A stretch of DNA of 64,000 nucleotides from Nonomuraea soli (GCF_013761175.1 NZ_JACDUR010000003.1:124001-188000); one strand, 5' to 3'; shown: positions 1-8,444, counted from the first letter of the stretch. Program-made: numbers and translations. The notes: generated by a model from the letters alone, not told the origin.

Positions 1-286
1 TGAGTCCGGTGATCCGGAAGATCTTCAGGATGCGCTCCTGAGTGCACACCAGCTCGAGTGAGCCGTCGTGCGCTCGAACCCTCTTCAGCCCGCCGACCAG
101 GACACCCAGGCCGGTCGAGTCGAGGAAGTCGACCTTCTCCATGTTGACGAGCAGGTGGAAGTTGCCCTTGTTGACCAGATCGATCAGCAACTCACGCAAC
201 CTGGGCGCCGTGTAGACGTCGATCTCACCCTCGACCTCCACGATGGTGAGCCGGTCTTCGTTGTGGTGATCCAACTTCAGATCCAC
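1..286 (-). CDS. bldG: Anti-sigma factor antagonist, STAS domain (BldG-like), 3' end cut by window
   Basis: Reading the minus strand from a GTG at 286 gives a STAS protein of at least 95 residues that runs off the left edge. GGAGG lies four bases before the start. The hallmark [11 protein letters not shown] is present; its serine is the residue that a cognate anti-sigma kinase phosphorylates. The family binds an anti-sigma factor and so frees a sigma factor in a partner-switching cascade. BldG of Streptomyces controls aerial growth and antibiotic production, and bldG sits beside the same helicase gene there, so the name rests on sequence character plus gene order. Other STAS paralogues are common in actinomycetes, so another partner-switching antagonist is possible. 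It is divergent from the helicase gene. Confidence 0.85.
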   Translation of the reverse strand, partial: MDLKLDHHNEDRLTIVEVEGEIDVYTAPRLRELLIDLVNKGNFHLLVNMEKVDFLDSTGLGVLVGGLKRVRAHDGSLELVCTQERILKIFRITGL

Positions 287-443
287 AGATCCTCCAGCGC
301 CTCGCCTGCGAAGTACTCTTTCAGGTCTGACAGCCTTGAGCTGCCCGACCCCGACGCGCGGCATTCAACCACGGGTCTTGCTTACGTCTATACGAAATCA
401 CGATTCCCGGCGACTTTGCCCATGGATGCCAGACTGGAAACCA

Positions 444-3146
444 GTGACTTCCTCGACTTCCTCCCCACGCCGAGCCGGTCCACTCCTCCAGCACCTGCTC
501 GGAGTTCCTGCACGTCATGAGCGCGTCACTCATGTGGAGCATGTTCCAGCACGTCAGGCGGGTCAAGTGAGATGGCCGAATTGGGCGCCCGAGCTGCTGG
601 TTACGCGCTTGGCGAACCACGGCATCCCGGGTCTCTGGCCACATCAGTACGAAGCCGCAGATCTGGCACATCGCGGCCAAAACGTGATCATTGCCACAGG
701 CACCGCGTCGGGCAAGTCGCTCGCGTACCTCACCCCGGCCGTCTCCTCGATCTTCGACGGCGGCACTGTGCTGTATCTCACGCCGACCAAGGCTCTGGCC
801 GCCGACCAGCTCAGATCGCTGCGCGAACTCAAGATCACCCAGCTTCGCGCCGCGACCTTCGACGGCGACACCCCCTTCGAGGAACGCACCTGGGTCCGCC
901 AGCACGCCAACTATGTCCTGACAAACCCCGACATGCTCCACCGCAGCATGCTCCCCCGCCACTCGTCCTGGTCGTCCTACTTCCGCCGCCTCCGCATGGT
1001 CATCGTCGACGAGTGCCACGGCTACCGCGGCGTCTTCGGCTCCCACGTCGCCCAGATCCTCAGGCGCCTGCGCCGCGTCGCCGCCAGGTACGGCTCACGG
1101 CCCGTCTTCTTCCTCGCCTCGGCCACCGCGAGCGACCCGGCGCTGTCAGGGATGCGGCTGACGGGGCTGGAGATGGCCGAGGTGGCCACGGACGCGTCTC
1201 CGCGTGGGGCGACCACCTTCGCGCTCTGGGAGCCGCCCCTGACCGATCTGCGGGGCGAGGGCGGCGCTCCCGTCCGCCGCACCGCCACGGCCGAGGCCGC
1301 GGACCTGCTCGCCGATCTCGTCCTGTCCGACGTCCGAACCCTCGCGTTCGTCCGCTCGCGCCGAGGCGCCGAGAGCGTGGCCCTCTCGGCCAGGGCCAAA
1401 CTCGCCGACGTCGCGGTGTCCTTGTCGAGTACGGCACAGCGGCCCGCGATGCCGTTCCCCATGTCATGGGACGACCCGTACTCCCTGCCCGACGACGCTC
1501 CCGCGCCGGGCCCAGCCACCGCGCCGGTGCCGCCCCCTGACACCGAGCCCTCACCCGCCTCCGAGCCGTTCACCGCTGCCCAGCCCTCACCCCCCGCCTC
1601 GCCGTCGGCCCTCGAGCCCTCACTCTCACCCTCCGCCTCGCCCTCGTCCCCCACTTCACCCTCGTCCCCCACCACCCCACCCCCCGGCGAGCCGCTCCCC
1701 GGGGCTCACACCCCCACAGTCCCCGCCCCCCGCTCCTCCGGCACCGAAGACTGGAGCGCTCTCCCCGACAAGGTCGCCGCCTACCGCGCCGGCTACCTCC
1801 CCGAAGACCGCCGCCTCCTCGAAAAGGCGCTCCGCTCCGGCACCCTCATGGGCCTGGCCTCCACCAACGCCCTCGAACTCGGCGTGGACGTCTCCGGCCT
1901 CGACGCCGTCCTGATCACCGGCTGGCCCGGCACCCGAGCCTCCCTCTGGCAGCAGGCAGGCCGCGCGGGCCGAGACGGTCAGGACGCGCTGGCCGTACTG
2001 ATCGCCCGCGACGACCCCCTCGACACCTACCTCGTCCACCACCCCGAGGCGCTGTTCGGCCGGCCCGTCGAGGCGATCGTCCTCGACCCCGACAACCCGT
2101 ACGTCCTGGCCCCGCACCTGTGCGCCGCCGCCGCCGAGATCCCCCTCACCGACGCCGACCTGGAGATCTTCGGCGACACCACGGAAGCGGTCCTCGCCGG
2201 CCTCGTCACCGACGGCCTGCTCCGCCGCCGCCCCGCCGGCTGGTACTGGACCCGCCGCGAACGCGCCACCGACCTGGCCGACATCCGCGGCTCCGGAGCG
2301 TCCCCCGTCCAGGTGGTCGAGTCCGCGACCGGCCGCCTCCTCGGCACCGTCGACGAGCCCTCCTCCCACACCACCGTCCACACGGGCGCGGTCTACATCC
2401 ACCAGGGCGAGACGTTCCTCGTCGAAGAGCTCGACCTCGATTCCGGCGTCGCCCTGGTGTGCGCCGCCCAGCCCGACTACTCCACCTTCGCCCGCGACAT
2501 CACCGAGATCAGCATCCTGTCCACCATCCGCTCCCACGCCCTCGGCGCCGCCGACCTGCACTTCGGCGAGGTGGAGGTGACGCGTCAGGTGGTGTCGTAC
2601 CTCAAACGCCGCATGCACACCGGCGAAATGCTCGGCGACGAGCCCCTCGACCTGCCCCCGCGCACCCTCCGCACCCGCGCCGTCTGGTGGACCCTCCCCG
2701 CCGACGTCGTCGCCCCGCTCGCCGAGGCCGGCTTCGACCTCGGCGGCTCCGCCCACGCCGCCGAGCACGCCGCCATCGGCCTGCTCCCCCTGTTCGCCAC
2801 CTGCGACCGCTGGGACATCGGCGGCGTCTCGACCGAACTCCACGCGGACACCGGCACGCTCACGGTCTTCGTCTACGACGGCCACGAGGGCGGCGCCGGC
2901 TTCGCCGAACGCGGCTACTCACGCGCCTCGGAGTGGCTGACGGCCACACGGGAGGCGATCGGGTCGTGCGAGTGCGAGCGGGGGTGCCCATCGTGCATCC
3001 AGTCCCCCAAGTGCGGGAACGGCAACGAGCCACTGGACAAGGCGGGGGCGTTGCGCTTGCTTGACACGCTGCTCAGCGCCGAGACACCAGCGACGCGAGG
3101 TTCCCTGACCCGGCCCTCTGACCGGCCCTCTGACCCCGCCCTCTGA
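444..3146 (+). CDS. DECH-box helicase of the helicase/secretion neighbourhood (DUF1998/MZB type)
   Basis: A superfamily 2 helicase of about 900 residues. It has Walker A ATGTASGKS near residue 84, motif II DECH near 189, SATAS motif III, an ASTNALELGVDV motif, and QQAGRAGR as motif VI. The C-terminal MZB/DUF1998 part ends in a four-cysteine cluster (CECERGCPSCIQSPKC) near residue 845. The family resembles Hrq1 and YprA, ATP-dependent 3'-5' helicases linked to DNA repair. This actinobacterial branch sits next to Tad secretion genes. A strongly Pro/Ser/Thr-rich insert (about residues 350-434) splits the second RecA domain and makes the protein longer than I would expect. The GTG at 444 is chosen because a GGA lies about nine bases upstream and homologues begin shortly before the THVE motif. 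ATG 426 and TTG 336 are in-frame alternatives. Confidence 0.9.
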   Translation: MTSSTSSPRRAGPLLQHLLGVPARHERVTHVEHVPARQAGQVRWPNWAPELLVTRLANHGIPGLWPHQYEAADLAHRGQNVIIATGTASGKSLAYLTPAVSSIFDGGTVLYLTPTKALAADQLRSLRELKITQLRAATFDGDTPFEERTWVRQHANYVLTNPDMLHRSMLPRHSSWSSYFRRLRMVIVDECHGYRGVFGSHVAQILRRLRRVAARYGSRPVFFLASATASDPALSGMRLTGLEMAEVATDASPRGATTFALWEPPLTDLRGEGGAPVRRTATAEAADLLADLVLSDVRTLAFVRSRRGAESVALSARAKLADVAVSLSSTAQRPAMPFPMSWDDPYSLPDDAPAPGPATAPVPPPDTEPSPASEPFTAAQPSPPASPSALEPSLSPSASPSSPTSPSSPTTPPPGEPLPGAHTPTVPAPRSSGTEDWSALPDKVAAYRAGYLPEDRRLLEKALRSGTLMGLASTNALELGVDVSGLDAVLITGWPGTRASLWQQAGRAGRDGQDALAVLIARDDPLDTYLVHHPEALFGRPVEAIVLDPDNPYVLAPHLCAAAAEIPLTDADLEIFGDTTEAVLAGLVTDGLLRRRPAGWYWTRRERATDLADIRGSGASPVQVVESATGRLLGTVDEPSSHTTVHTGAVYIHQGETFLVEELDLDSGVALVCAAQPDYSTFARDITEISILSTIRSHALGAADLHFGEVEVTRQVVSYLKRRMHTGEMLGDEPLDLPPRTLRTRAVWWTLPADVVAPLAEAGFDLGGSAHAAEHAAIGLLPLFATCDRWDIGGVSTELHADTGTLTVFVYDGHEGGAGFAERGYSRASEWLTATREAIGSCECERGCPSCIQSPKCGNGNEPLDKAGALRLLDTLLSAETPATRGSLTRPSDRPSDPAL

Positions 3147-3520
3147 AAATCCCCCTAACCCGGACCCTGACCCCGGACCCCGGACCCGCCCTGGAATCGC
3201 ACCCTGCCTTCACGCGAACCCGCGTCCTCGTCCCAGCACCGCGCCCAAATCCCACAGCCCGCGCCGTGACACCGGAACTCGCGCCGTCATCCCGATGCCA
3301 GGCCCCTCGCCCTGACCTCGTCCCGGCCCGACGTCACACCAATCGCCCGCGCTGAGGCCATCTCGGCCAGCCGCTCCACACGGGCCGCGACGAGCTCAAC
3401 CAGCCAGCGCCCCGAAGCCGGAGCACGCACGACGCCCAAGCCCCGACCGACCAAGCGGACGGCAGGCGGCCGGGCACCCAACCGAGTGCCCGGCCGCTCG
3501 CCCCCGCCGGCGGAGGAAGC
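3147..3520. other. Non-coding gap between convergent genes
   Basis: This gap separates the 3' end of the helicase gene from the 3' end of the surface-protein gene. It begins with short direct repeats built on the word ccggaccc (about 3158-3192). No reading frame with a ribosome binding site or plausible protein composition was seen, and no clear terminator stem could be defined. Confidence 0.5.
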
Positions 3521-5506
3521 TCAGCTCTCCTCGTCCCGGCGCCGCCGCCGTTCGGCGAGCTCGTCCTCGTCGGCCGCCCAGAAGTCTCCTGCCCCCGGCT
3601 GCGGCCGCTCCCAGAAGCCGCTGTCCTCCATGGAGCGAGGGCTGGGCGGCAGATAGTCGTCCCAACGCTCCTCGATCTTGATAGCAGGACGCGCCGCACC
3701 CCGCTCACCCTCAGGCACGACGGTCACCGCCGAACTGGGCAGCGCAAGCCGTACGGGCTCATGCCGAGGCCCCAGGTCTGCCCTGACGGGGCCGCCTTCG
3801 CGCTCCACCGAGATTCGTACGGCGTCCGCCCGAGCCTCATGGGCACCCGCCTGCCGTACGGAGCCAGAACCAAGACCAGAGCCAGCGCCAAGCTCAGGAC
3901 GAGGGATGTCAGCGTCAAGCTGGTGCGCAGCCCCCGTGAAAGCGGCATCGCGCTGTCCCGAGCGAACCTCCTCAGCCTCTCGCTGTCCTGCGCGAGCCAC
4001 TTCAGCTTCACGCGGACCCGAGCGAACCGCCTCAGCGTCGCGCTGACCCGAGCGAACAACCTCAGCGTCGCGCTGACCTGAGCGAACCGCTTCAGCCTCC
4101 CGCTGACCCGCCTTCAAATCGTCGGCACTCAGATACAGCGGCAGCGAGACAGGTGACGCGTCCTGCCGTAACTGATCGGGCACCGCTGGCTGCTCGGGCT
4201 GCTTGGCCGTACGGACCTTGGCCACGGCGAGGACCACGGCCGAGCGGCGCGGGGCGCTGGAGGTCGGAGGCAGGCTGTCGTTGGCGAGATGGCTGTGAGC
4301 GGAGACCGGACCGGTGACCTGGCCGCCGGGTCGGGGCGTGGCGCCAGAGGTCCATACCCCAGCAGCGGAGCCCCTAGTCGGGCCCGCGCCTGGACCAGCA
4401 GCGGCAGCGCCGGCGGCGGCCAGGGCGCGGCGGCGGGCCCAGGCACCACCATGGGCGGCGAGGAGGAGCAGGATCAGGCCACCCGCCACGTACAAGCCGT
4501 ACTGACCGATCGTGCCGATCGGCGACTCCGAGGACTGGGCCTTGACGCCCGTCTCGACGGCGGGCGCTTCCTTACCGTCGGTGCTCCCGTCGGATTCCGG
4601 CGTCAGAGTGCCCGCGTCACCGTCCGCCTTCGGCCCGCTCGCCTCGGGTGAAGGCAGCGGGAAATTGCCCTGTTCGTCGGTTTCGGGAATCTCGGGGAGC
4701 TTCTGCTTGACCTTGGGAGTCTGCGCGTTGGTGGTGGTCGCGGGCTTGCTCTTGTCCTTGGCGGGGAGCGTGGGGAACGCCTCGACGCCCTGCTTGTTCT
4801 TGTCCTTCGGCGCCGTGGTCGGCTGGGTGGTCTTCTTGGGCTTCGCGGCCGGCGGAGCCGGGATCATGACAACGGCGGGGGCCGAGAACCCCGACGCGAT
4901 GCTCCCGCCTTCGCCGTCGCTGCGGTGGGCCTTCACGGTGAATCCGACCGGCTGCCCGGCGGCCTTGGGTGGTACGGCGAGCACCGCCTTGCACGACGAA
5001 CTCGAACAGGCCTGGCCCACGGGCAGCTTTCCCACGACACCGGACTGGGTCGTGGCCACCTCGTAGCTCTGCAGGTCCGGCTCGTCACCCTTGGGCCAGG
5101 TGACGACGATCTGGTCGTTGCCCTGCAGCCTGGCATCGACCCCTGAAGGCGTGGCCGGCGGGATGGCCTGCTTGAGGGTGGCGCTCGTTTCATCCCACCG
5201 GGCACCTACGAGCTTGCCCTTCTGGACGAGCTTAAGGGTGTAACTCCCGTTCTGCCGCTCGGAGGGATTCCAGGTGTAACTGACCCGCTGGTCACCCTTG
5301 GCCACCTCGGAACCGTCGACGTAGAGGATCGCGTCGAAGAGCGGGTCCACGGTGCCGGTGATGGTCACCGAGGAGTTGCTCGTCACCTTCGCCGGCGCGT
5401 TGAGCACCGCCTTGGCCTGCGCCGGCGCCGCCGAGCCCAAGACCAGGGAGGTGGTCACGATCGACGTGACCGCCGATGCGGCTAACAGTCTGCGAACCAC
5501 CGTCAC
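3521..5506 (-). CDS. Secreted, membrane-anchored Ig-like/FN3 surface protein with repetitive cytoplasmic tail
   Basis: A 661-residue protein. GTG 5506 is chosen over in-frame codons up to 5662 because GGAGGG lies seven bases upstream and a signal peptide (VRRLLAASAVTS... AQA) follows at once. The order is: signal peptide; an Ig-like domain; a fibronectin type III-like domain (about residues 110-215); a Lys/Pro/Thr-rich linker; one membrane helix near residue 335 (YGLYVAGGLILLLLAA) followed by arginines; then a long Arg/Glu-rich tail. The tail contains about five and a half tandem 10-residue repeats of the form QRDAEAVRSG. The architecture suggests a cell-envelope protein displayed outside, with a charged tail inside. 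No enzyme motif was seen. It lies upstream of, and in the same direction as, the end of the Tad pilin genes. Its exact role is unknown. Confidence 0.82.
   Translation of the reverse strand: MTVVRRLLAASAVTSIVTTSLVLGSAAPAQAKAVLNAPAKVTSNSSVTITGTVDPLFDAILYVDGSEVAKGDQRVSYTWNPSERQNGSYTLKLVQKGKLVGARWDETSATLKQAIPPATPSGVDARLQGNDQIVVTWPKGDEPDLQSYEVATTQSGVVGKLPVGQACSSSSCKAVLAVPPKAAGQPVGFTVKAHRSDGEGGSIASGFSAPAVVMIPAPPAAKPKKTTQPTTAPKDKNKQGVEAFPTLPAKDKSKPATTTNAQTPKVKQKLPEIPETDEQGNFPLPSPEASGPKADGDAGTLTPESDGSTDGKEAPAVETGVKAQSSESPIGTIGQYGLYVAGGLILLLLAAHGGAWARRRALAAAGAAAAGPGAGPTRGSAAGVWTSGATPRPGGQVTGPVSAHSHLANDSLPPTSSAPRRSAVVLAVAKVRTAKQPEQPAVPDQLRQDASPVSLPLYLSADDLKAGQREAEAVRSGQRDAEVVRSGQRDAEAVRSGPREAEVARAGQREAEEVRSGQRDAAFTGAAHQLDADIPRPELGAGSGLGSGSVRQAGAHEARADAVRISVEREGGPVRADLGPRHEPVRLALPSSAVTVVPEGERGAARPAIKIEERWDDYLPPSPRSMEDSGFWERPQPGAGDFWAADEDELAERRRRRDEES
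3938..4113 (-). repeat. 30-nt tandem repeat encoding a 10-residue unit
   Basis: About five and a half imperfect copies of a 30-nt unit lie inside the surface-protein gene. The encoded unit is QR(D/E)AE(A/V/E)VRSG. The period is a multiple of three, so copy-number change would keep the frame. The encoded stretch is strongly charged and probably helical. Confidence 0.8.
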
Positions 5507-6195
5507 GACGCTTCCCTCCAACGAAAGCCTCGCGCCGTCGCTCCGCCCGCCCCCACAAGCGCTCGTACGGCATCCGGAAGTGCTAGGACATACCCACCTC
5601 AAGGTGCCGAGCAGCCTAGCCACTGGATCACGACATGTCCTAGATCTCAGCCCAGACGGCATGGACCCGGAGGTAAGCGCGACCTTATGTGAGCCGTGCC
5701 ACTTTTGGACACCGCGTCCAAGAAGTCGTGATTCTTTTGCGACCTTGCCACTTGCGGCACTTTCACCTCAGGAGAGACGGGGATTCAGGGGCTGCTGGCA
5801 CCGGGAGTCGGACCCAAGATGAGCAGGCGCGAGGAGCGGGGCGAGAGCGGGAGCGGGGCGAGAGCGGGAGCGGGGAGCGGGGACGGGGGCGGGAGCAGGA
5901 GCGAGGAGCGAGGAGCGGGAGCAGGGGCAGGAGCAGGTGGGGTGCAGTCGGGAGCCGAGGCCCGAGACCGACGCACGGGAGCCGAGGCCCGAGACCTGGG
6001 CACGGGAGCCGCGATCCAGGCGCTGAGATGCGTTGGGACTGAGGCCCTTGGGACCAAGGTGCCTTGGCTTGGCAGCGAAGGGCTTAGGGCCGGGACGCAT
6101 TAGCCGGGCGCATTAGCCGAGGTACGGGACCTGGGGCGGGGACCGGAGGCGCCTGACGCCAGGTACACGCGCCGCGGCGCGATTGAGCGCTGAGG
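5507..6195. other. Long intergenic region with purine-rich low-complexity DNA
   Basis: Nearly 700 bases lie between the surface-protein start and the end of the TadE-like gene. The left part (5507-5780) should hold the promoter of the surface-protein gene. From about 5820 to 5945 the plus strand is almost pure G/A/C in a gagcggggc-like pattern. This is followed by two copies of a 27-nt unit (5950-5976 and 5977-6003) and part of a third. The stretch 6050-6080 has inverted CCAAGG/CCTTGG words that may end the pilin transcript. No convincing gene was found. Confidence 0.55.
5950..6003. repeat. 27-nt tandem duplication
   Basis: Two adjacent 27-nt copies that begin gggagccgaggcccgagacc, at 5950-5976 and 5977-6003. 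A degenerate third copy starts at 6004. The repeat is non-coding, immediately beyond the purine-rich tract. Confidence 0.8.
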
Positions 6196-6567
6196 CTATG
6201 GGCGGAGCGGGCCTATGCGGGTTGGGCCGGCTCGGGCGTGGGCGGTGATGATGCGCTCGCCGATGGCCGGAAGAGTGATCCGCACAGCGGTGTCGACGTC
6301 GACCATTTCTGCGGCGAGGGCGCAATTGGTGAGCGCTGCTCGGTTGGCTTCGGCTATGCGTTTGGCGGCGCGGCAGGCTTCGTCGGGGTCGGCGATGGCG
6401 AGTTTGGCGGCGGCCAGGGCGCTCAGATCGGCACTTGTCTGGGCCCGGTGACGGGCTACGTGGGCTGCGCCGACGGTGGTGATGGCTGTGGCGGCGATCA
6501 TCAGGAGGGCCATGAGGGCGACGCTCCACAGGGTGGCTGACCCGCGGTCGGCGGTGGGTGGGCTCAT
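6196..6567 (-). CDS. TadE-like pseudopilin (Rv3654c-type)
   Basis: A 123-residue protein with one N-terminal membrane helix (about residues 11-36, ATLWSVALMALLMIAATAI) followed by a short extracytoplasmic tail that carries two cysteines. The DRGSATLW start is typical of TadE-like minor pilins of the actinobacterial helicase/secretion neighbourhood. Such proteins are thought to prime or cap Flp-type pili, or to form pseudopili. A GAGAGGA sequence seven bases before the ATG supports the start. It is the last gene of the pilin half of the Tad locus, downstream of TadE and DUF4244. A 16-nt repeat array fills the gap to its upstream neighbour. Confidence 0.85.
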   Translation of the reverse strand: MSPPTADRGSATLWSVALMALLMIAATAITTVGAAHVARHRAQTSADLSALAAAKLAIADPDEACRAAKRIAEANRAALTNCALAAEMVDVDTAVRITLPAIGERIITAHARAGPTRIGPLRP

Positions 6568-6629
6568 GTGTGGCGGTCCTCTCGTCGCTCTCGTTGGTTC
6601 GTGGCATTTCCTGGCTAAGCCCTCTGGGG

Positions 6630-6738
6630 CTCATGAACTCCTGGGCTCATGAACGCCTGGCTTCATGAACCCCTGGGCTCATGAACCCCTGGGCTCATGA
6701 ACCTCTGGGACTACGAAACTCTGGGACTAGGAACCTCT
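6630..6738. repeat. 16-nt tandem repeat array between two TadE-family genes
   Basis: About seven direct copies of a 16-nt unit close to ctcatgaacccctggg start at 6630, 6646, 6661, 6678, 6694, 6710 and 6726, with copies of 15 to 17 nt. The last copies diverge. The array occupies most of the space between the two minor-pilin genes. The copies have no unique spacers, so this is not a CRISPR. Confidence 0.9.
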
Positions 6739-6761
6739 CGCGGGCCTCAAGCCCACTCGGC

Positions 6762-7112
6762 CTATGGCTCGGTGGCGGCGATGGCGTTGGCGTTGACCGT
6801 CGCTGGAGGCAGTGGAAGACCCCAGGCTGGCCGTACGTGGACGGTGATGCGGACGTGGGTTAGGTCGGTGGCACGGTCAACGGCGATCAGGGCGTCTGGG
6901 CGGGTGGCTGCGCGGGCGCGGTGCTCGACGTCCGCGAGGGGTTCGCCGCGGGCGGCCGCTCTGGCGGCGGCGCGGGCGGCGTCGACGCATTCGAGTTGGG
7001 CGCCCACGACCTGGACGAGCCAGAGGGCGGCCGCGAGGACCGCGACGAGTGCTGGGAGCACCGCCGCGGTCTCTGCGGTCACCGAGCCGCGGCTCGCTCT
7101 TGGGCTGCGCAA
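6762..7112 (-). CDS. TadE family minor pilin (Rv3655c-type)
   Basis: A 116-residue protein with the diagnostic RGSVTAETAAVLPAL start. The glutamate lies five residues before the end of a motif like that recognised by prepilin peptidases, and a single hydrophobic helix follows (about residues 17-38). TadE proteins are minor components of Flp/Tad pili at the membrane. The start is a TTG at 7112 with no strong ribosome binding site. A GTG ten codons in (the SVTAE valine) is possible. The gene lies 51 bases downstream of the DUF4244 pilin gene and is probably co-transcribed with it. Confidence 0.83.
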   Translation of the reverse strand: MRSPRASRGSVTAETAAVLPALVAVLAAALWLVQVVGAQLECVDAARAAARAAARGEPLADVEHRARAATRPDALIAVDRATDLTHVRITVHVRPAWGLPLPPATVNANAIAATEP

Positions 7113-7163
7113 CCGGTCGGTGGGGGGCAGGAGGTCACCGCCTTCGGGGGTGTGGGCGGGGTG

Positions 7164-7424
7164 TCATCCGTTGGTGTTCAGGGCCTGGTCTACGAGGCTG
7201 GACAGCATCTCCTGGACTTCTGGGCTGCTTACGACCTTGTAGAGCAGGGCTGCGAAGGCGCAGGCGGCGATGGTGCCTACGGCGTATTCGGCGGTGGACA
7301 TGCCGCGGTCGAGGCGGTCGGCTCTGAGGCGGGCCAGCAGGGCGCGTCGTCGGGTGGCGAGGCGCTGGAGCGGCGGCTTGGGCGAGCTTGTTACGGCGAC
7401 CACGGCGTTGGGCTCGTCGGGCAT
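7164..7424 (-). CDS. DUF4244 Flp-pilin-like protein (Rv3656c-type)
   Basis: An 86-residue protein. A basic N-terminal region (about residues 1-38) is followed by DRGMSTAEYAVGT, a Flp-like prepilin motif in which glutamate sits at the +5 position. A hydrophobic helix and a short C-terminus complete it. In this family the protein is the likely major pilin of the actinobacterial Tad system. GAGGAGG four bases before the ATG gives a strong ribosome binding site. It leads the pilin operon, and a 28-nt motif shared with the CpaE promoter region lies about 80 bases upstream. No prepilin peptidase gene is visible in the window. Confidence 0.88.
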   Translation of the reverse strand: MPDEPNAVVAVTSSPKPPLQRLATRRRALLARLRADRLDRGMSTAEYAVGTIAACAFAALLYKVVSSPEVQEMLSSLVDQALNTNG

Positions 7425-7793
7425 CGTGCCTCCTCATCCTGGTGCCGGAAGTGGGCTCCGGCGGGTGAGGTTCAGGGTGCTCGAAGCGGTGGGGGTGGGG
7501 TGGGGCCGAACGGGGCTCTGTGGATAACGCGAGATCGTCGGGGATGGGGAGGAAACGCGGCATGTGGGGCCGGGGCGCAAGGGCGATGGAGGGGCGGCCG
7601 AGTGGCCGGTCGGGGCAATCGGGACGCGCGGGCCGGGGCGGCCGAGGTCAATTGGGGCGCGACGGGGGCAGGGTCTGTCGAGGCCGCTCAGGCCCCGGAG
7701 GCCGGGGCCGCCGGTGGCCGGTCGAGGATTGCGCCGGTCGGGTGAGGGGCCGGCCCGGGATCTGTGCACGTCGGGGTCGTAGGCGGGCTTGGG
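7425..7793. other. Intergenic region upstream of the pilin operon
   Basis: This gap holds the pilin ribosome binding site at its left end and a 28-nt motif at 7504-7531 that recurs upstream of the CpaE gene. On the gene strand the motif contains TTATCCACA. The remaining 260 bases, up to the end of the TetR gene, are GC-rich with no believable gene. They mark the junction where the Tad locus is interrupted. Confidence 0.55.
7504..7531 (-). promoter_or_regulatory. Shared upstream motif, copy 1 (contains TTATCCACA)
   Basis: The minus strand reads CGCGTTATCCACAGAGCCCC followed by GTTCGGCC. It matches the copy at 13021-13048 at 23 of 28 positions without gaps. It lies about 80 bases before the DUF4244 start. 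TTATCCACA equals a consensus DnaA box, but the flanking conservation up to GTTCGG suggests a promoter or operator shared by both Tad transcripts. Confidence 0.55.
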
Positions 7794-8399
7794 TCAAGGG
7801 GTGCTGGGGGCAGCGGGTGGGGTGGTGCGGAAGGCTTGGAGCATCGTGGTCAGGGCCCTTTTGGTGGTCGCCAGGGCTGTGGGGTCGGGGGTGGCGGCTA
7901 GCCAGAGGGCGGCCTCGTTCATGGCGCCGGACAGGAGGCGGGCCAGCGGTTCCACTGGCTGGGTGGCGATCACGCCCACTTTCATGAGGTGGGTGAGGGC
8001 TTCGGTGAGGTGGCGGGCGGAGGCTGCTTCGTCGAGGGCGCGCCATTCGTTCCAGCCCAGGACGGCTGGGGCGTCGATGAGCATGATCTGCTGGACGTCG
8101 GGGTCGGCGCTCGCCGCCAGGAAGGCGTGGCAGCCGGCGACCAGTTGGTCCCATGGGTCGGGCTCGGCGTCGGCCACTTGGGCGACGCGGGTGGCGACCT
8201 CCTGCTGGATCTCGGTCAGCACGGCGCGGAAGAGGTCTTCCTTGCTCTGGAAGTGGTGGTAGAAGGCGCCTTTGGTGACGCCTACCGCGCTCACGATCTG
8301 GGCTAGGCCCACGGCGCTGTAGCCCGCTGACGCGAACTGTTTTCTGCCCTCTTGCAGCAGTGTTCGGCGGGTTTGGTCGCGTTGCTCTGCCCTGCTCAT
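7794..8399 (-). CDS. TetR/AcrR family repressor
   Basis: A 201-residue regulator with an N-terminal TetR helix-turn-helix (about residues 12-50, GLAQIVSAVGVTKGAFYHHF) and a ligand-binding C-terminal half of the family's usual length. ATG 8399 is chosen because GGAGG stands just before it. A more upstream ATG (8426) falls inside an operator palindrome. The gene is divergent from the VOC-family gene, with two palindromes of the same sequence between them. The simple model is that this protein represses itself and its neighbour until a ligand binds. The pair sits between the two halves of the Tad locus. Confidence 0.92.
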   Translation of the reverse strand: MSRAEQRDQTRRTLLQEGRKQFASAGYSAVGLAQIVSAVGVTKGAFYHHFQSKEDLFRAVLTEIQQEVATRVAQVADAEPDPWDQLVAGCHAFLAASADPDVQQIMLIDAPAVLGWNEWRALDEAASARHLTEALTHLMKVGVIATQPVEPLARLLSGAMNEAALWLAATPDPTALATTKRALTTMLQAFRTTPPAAPSTP

Positions 8400-8416
8400 C
8401 GTCCTCCGCTCGCTTT

Positions 8417-8435
8417 GACATACCAATGGTATGTC
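8417..8435. promoter_or_regulatory. TetR operator palindrome 1
   Basis: A 19-bp inverted repeat, GACATACC-AAT-GGTATGTC, with perfect 8-bp arms. It is in the divergent region 18 bases upstream of the TetR start codon. The core ACATACCnnnGGTATGT is identical to that of palindrome 2. Confidence 0.85.
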
Positions 8436-8444
8436 AGCTAGGTT

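Noticed and set aside
68..520. Plus-strand frame overlapping the BldG gene
   Set aside because: It is antisense to a clear STAS protein and ends in sequence upstream of the helicase gene; no family resemblance.
5785..5835. tRNA-like stretch ggtccgactcccggtgcca on the minus strand
   Set aside because: The T-loop lacks the TTC core and no matching acceptor or anticodon arm is present on either side.
6630..6738. Possible CRISPR array
   Set aside because: The repeats are contiguous with no unique spacers, the unit is only 16 nt and no cas genes are near.
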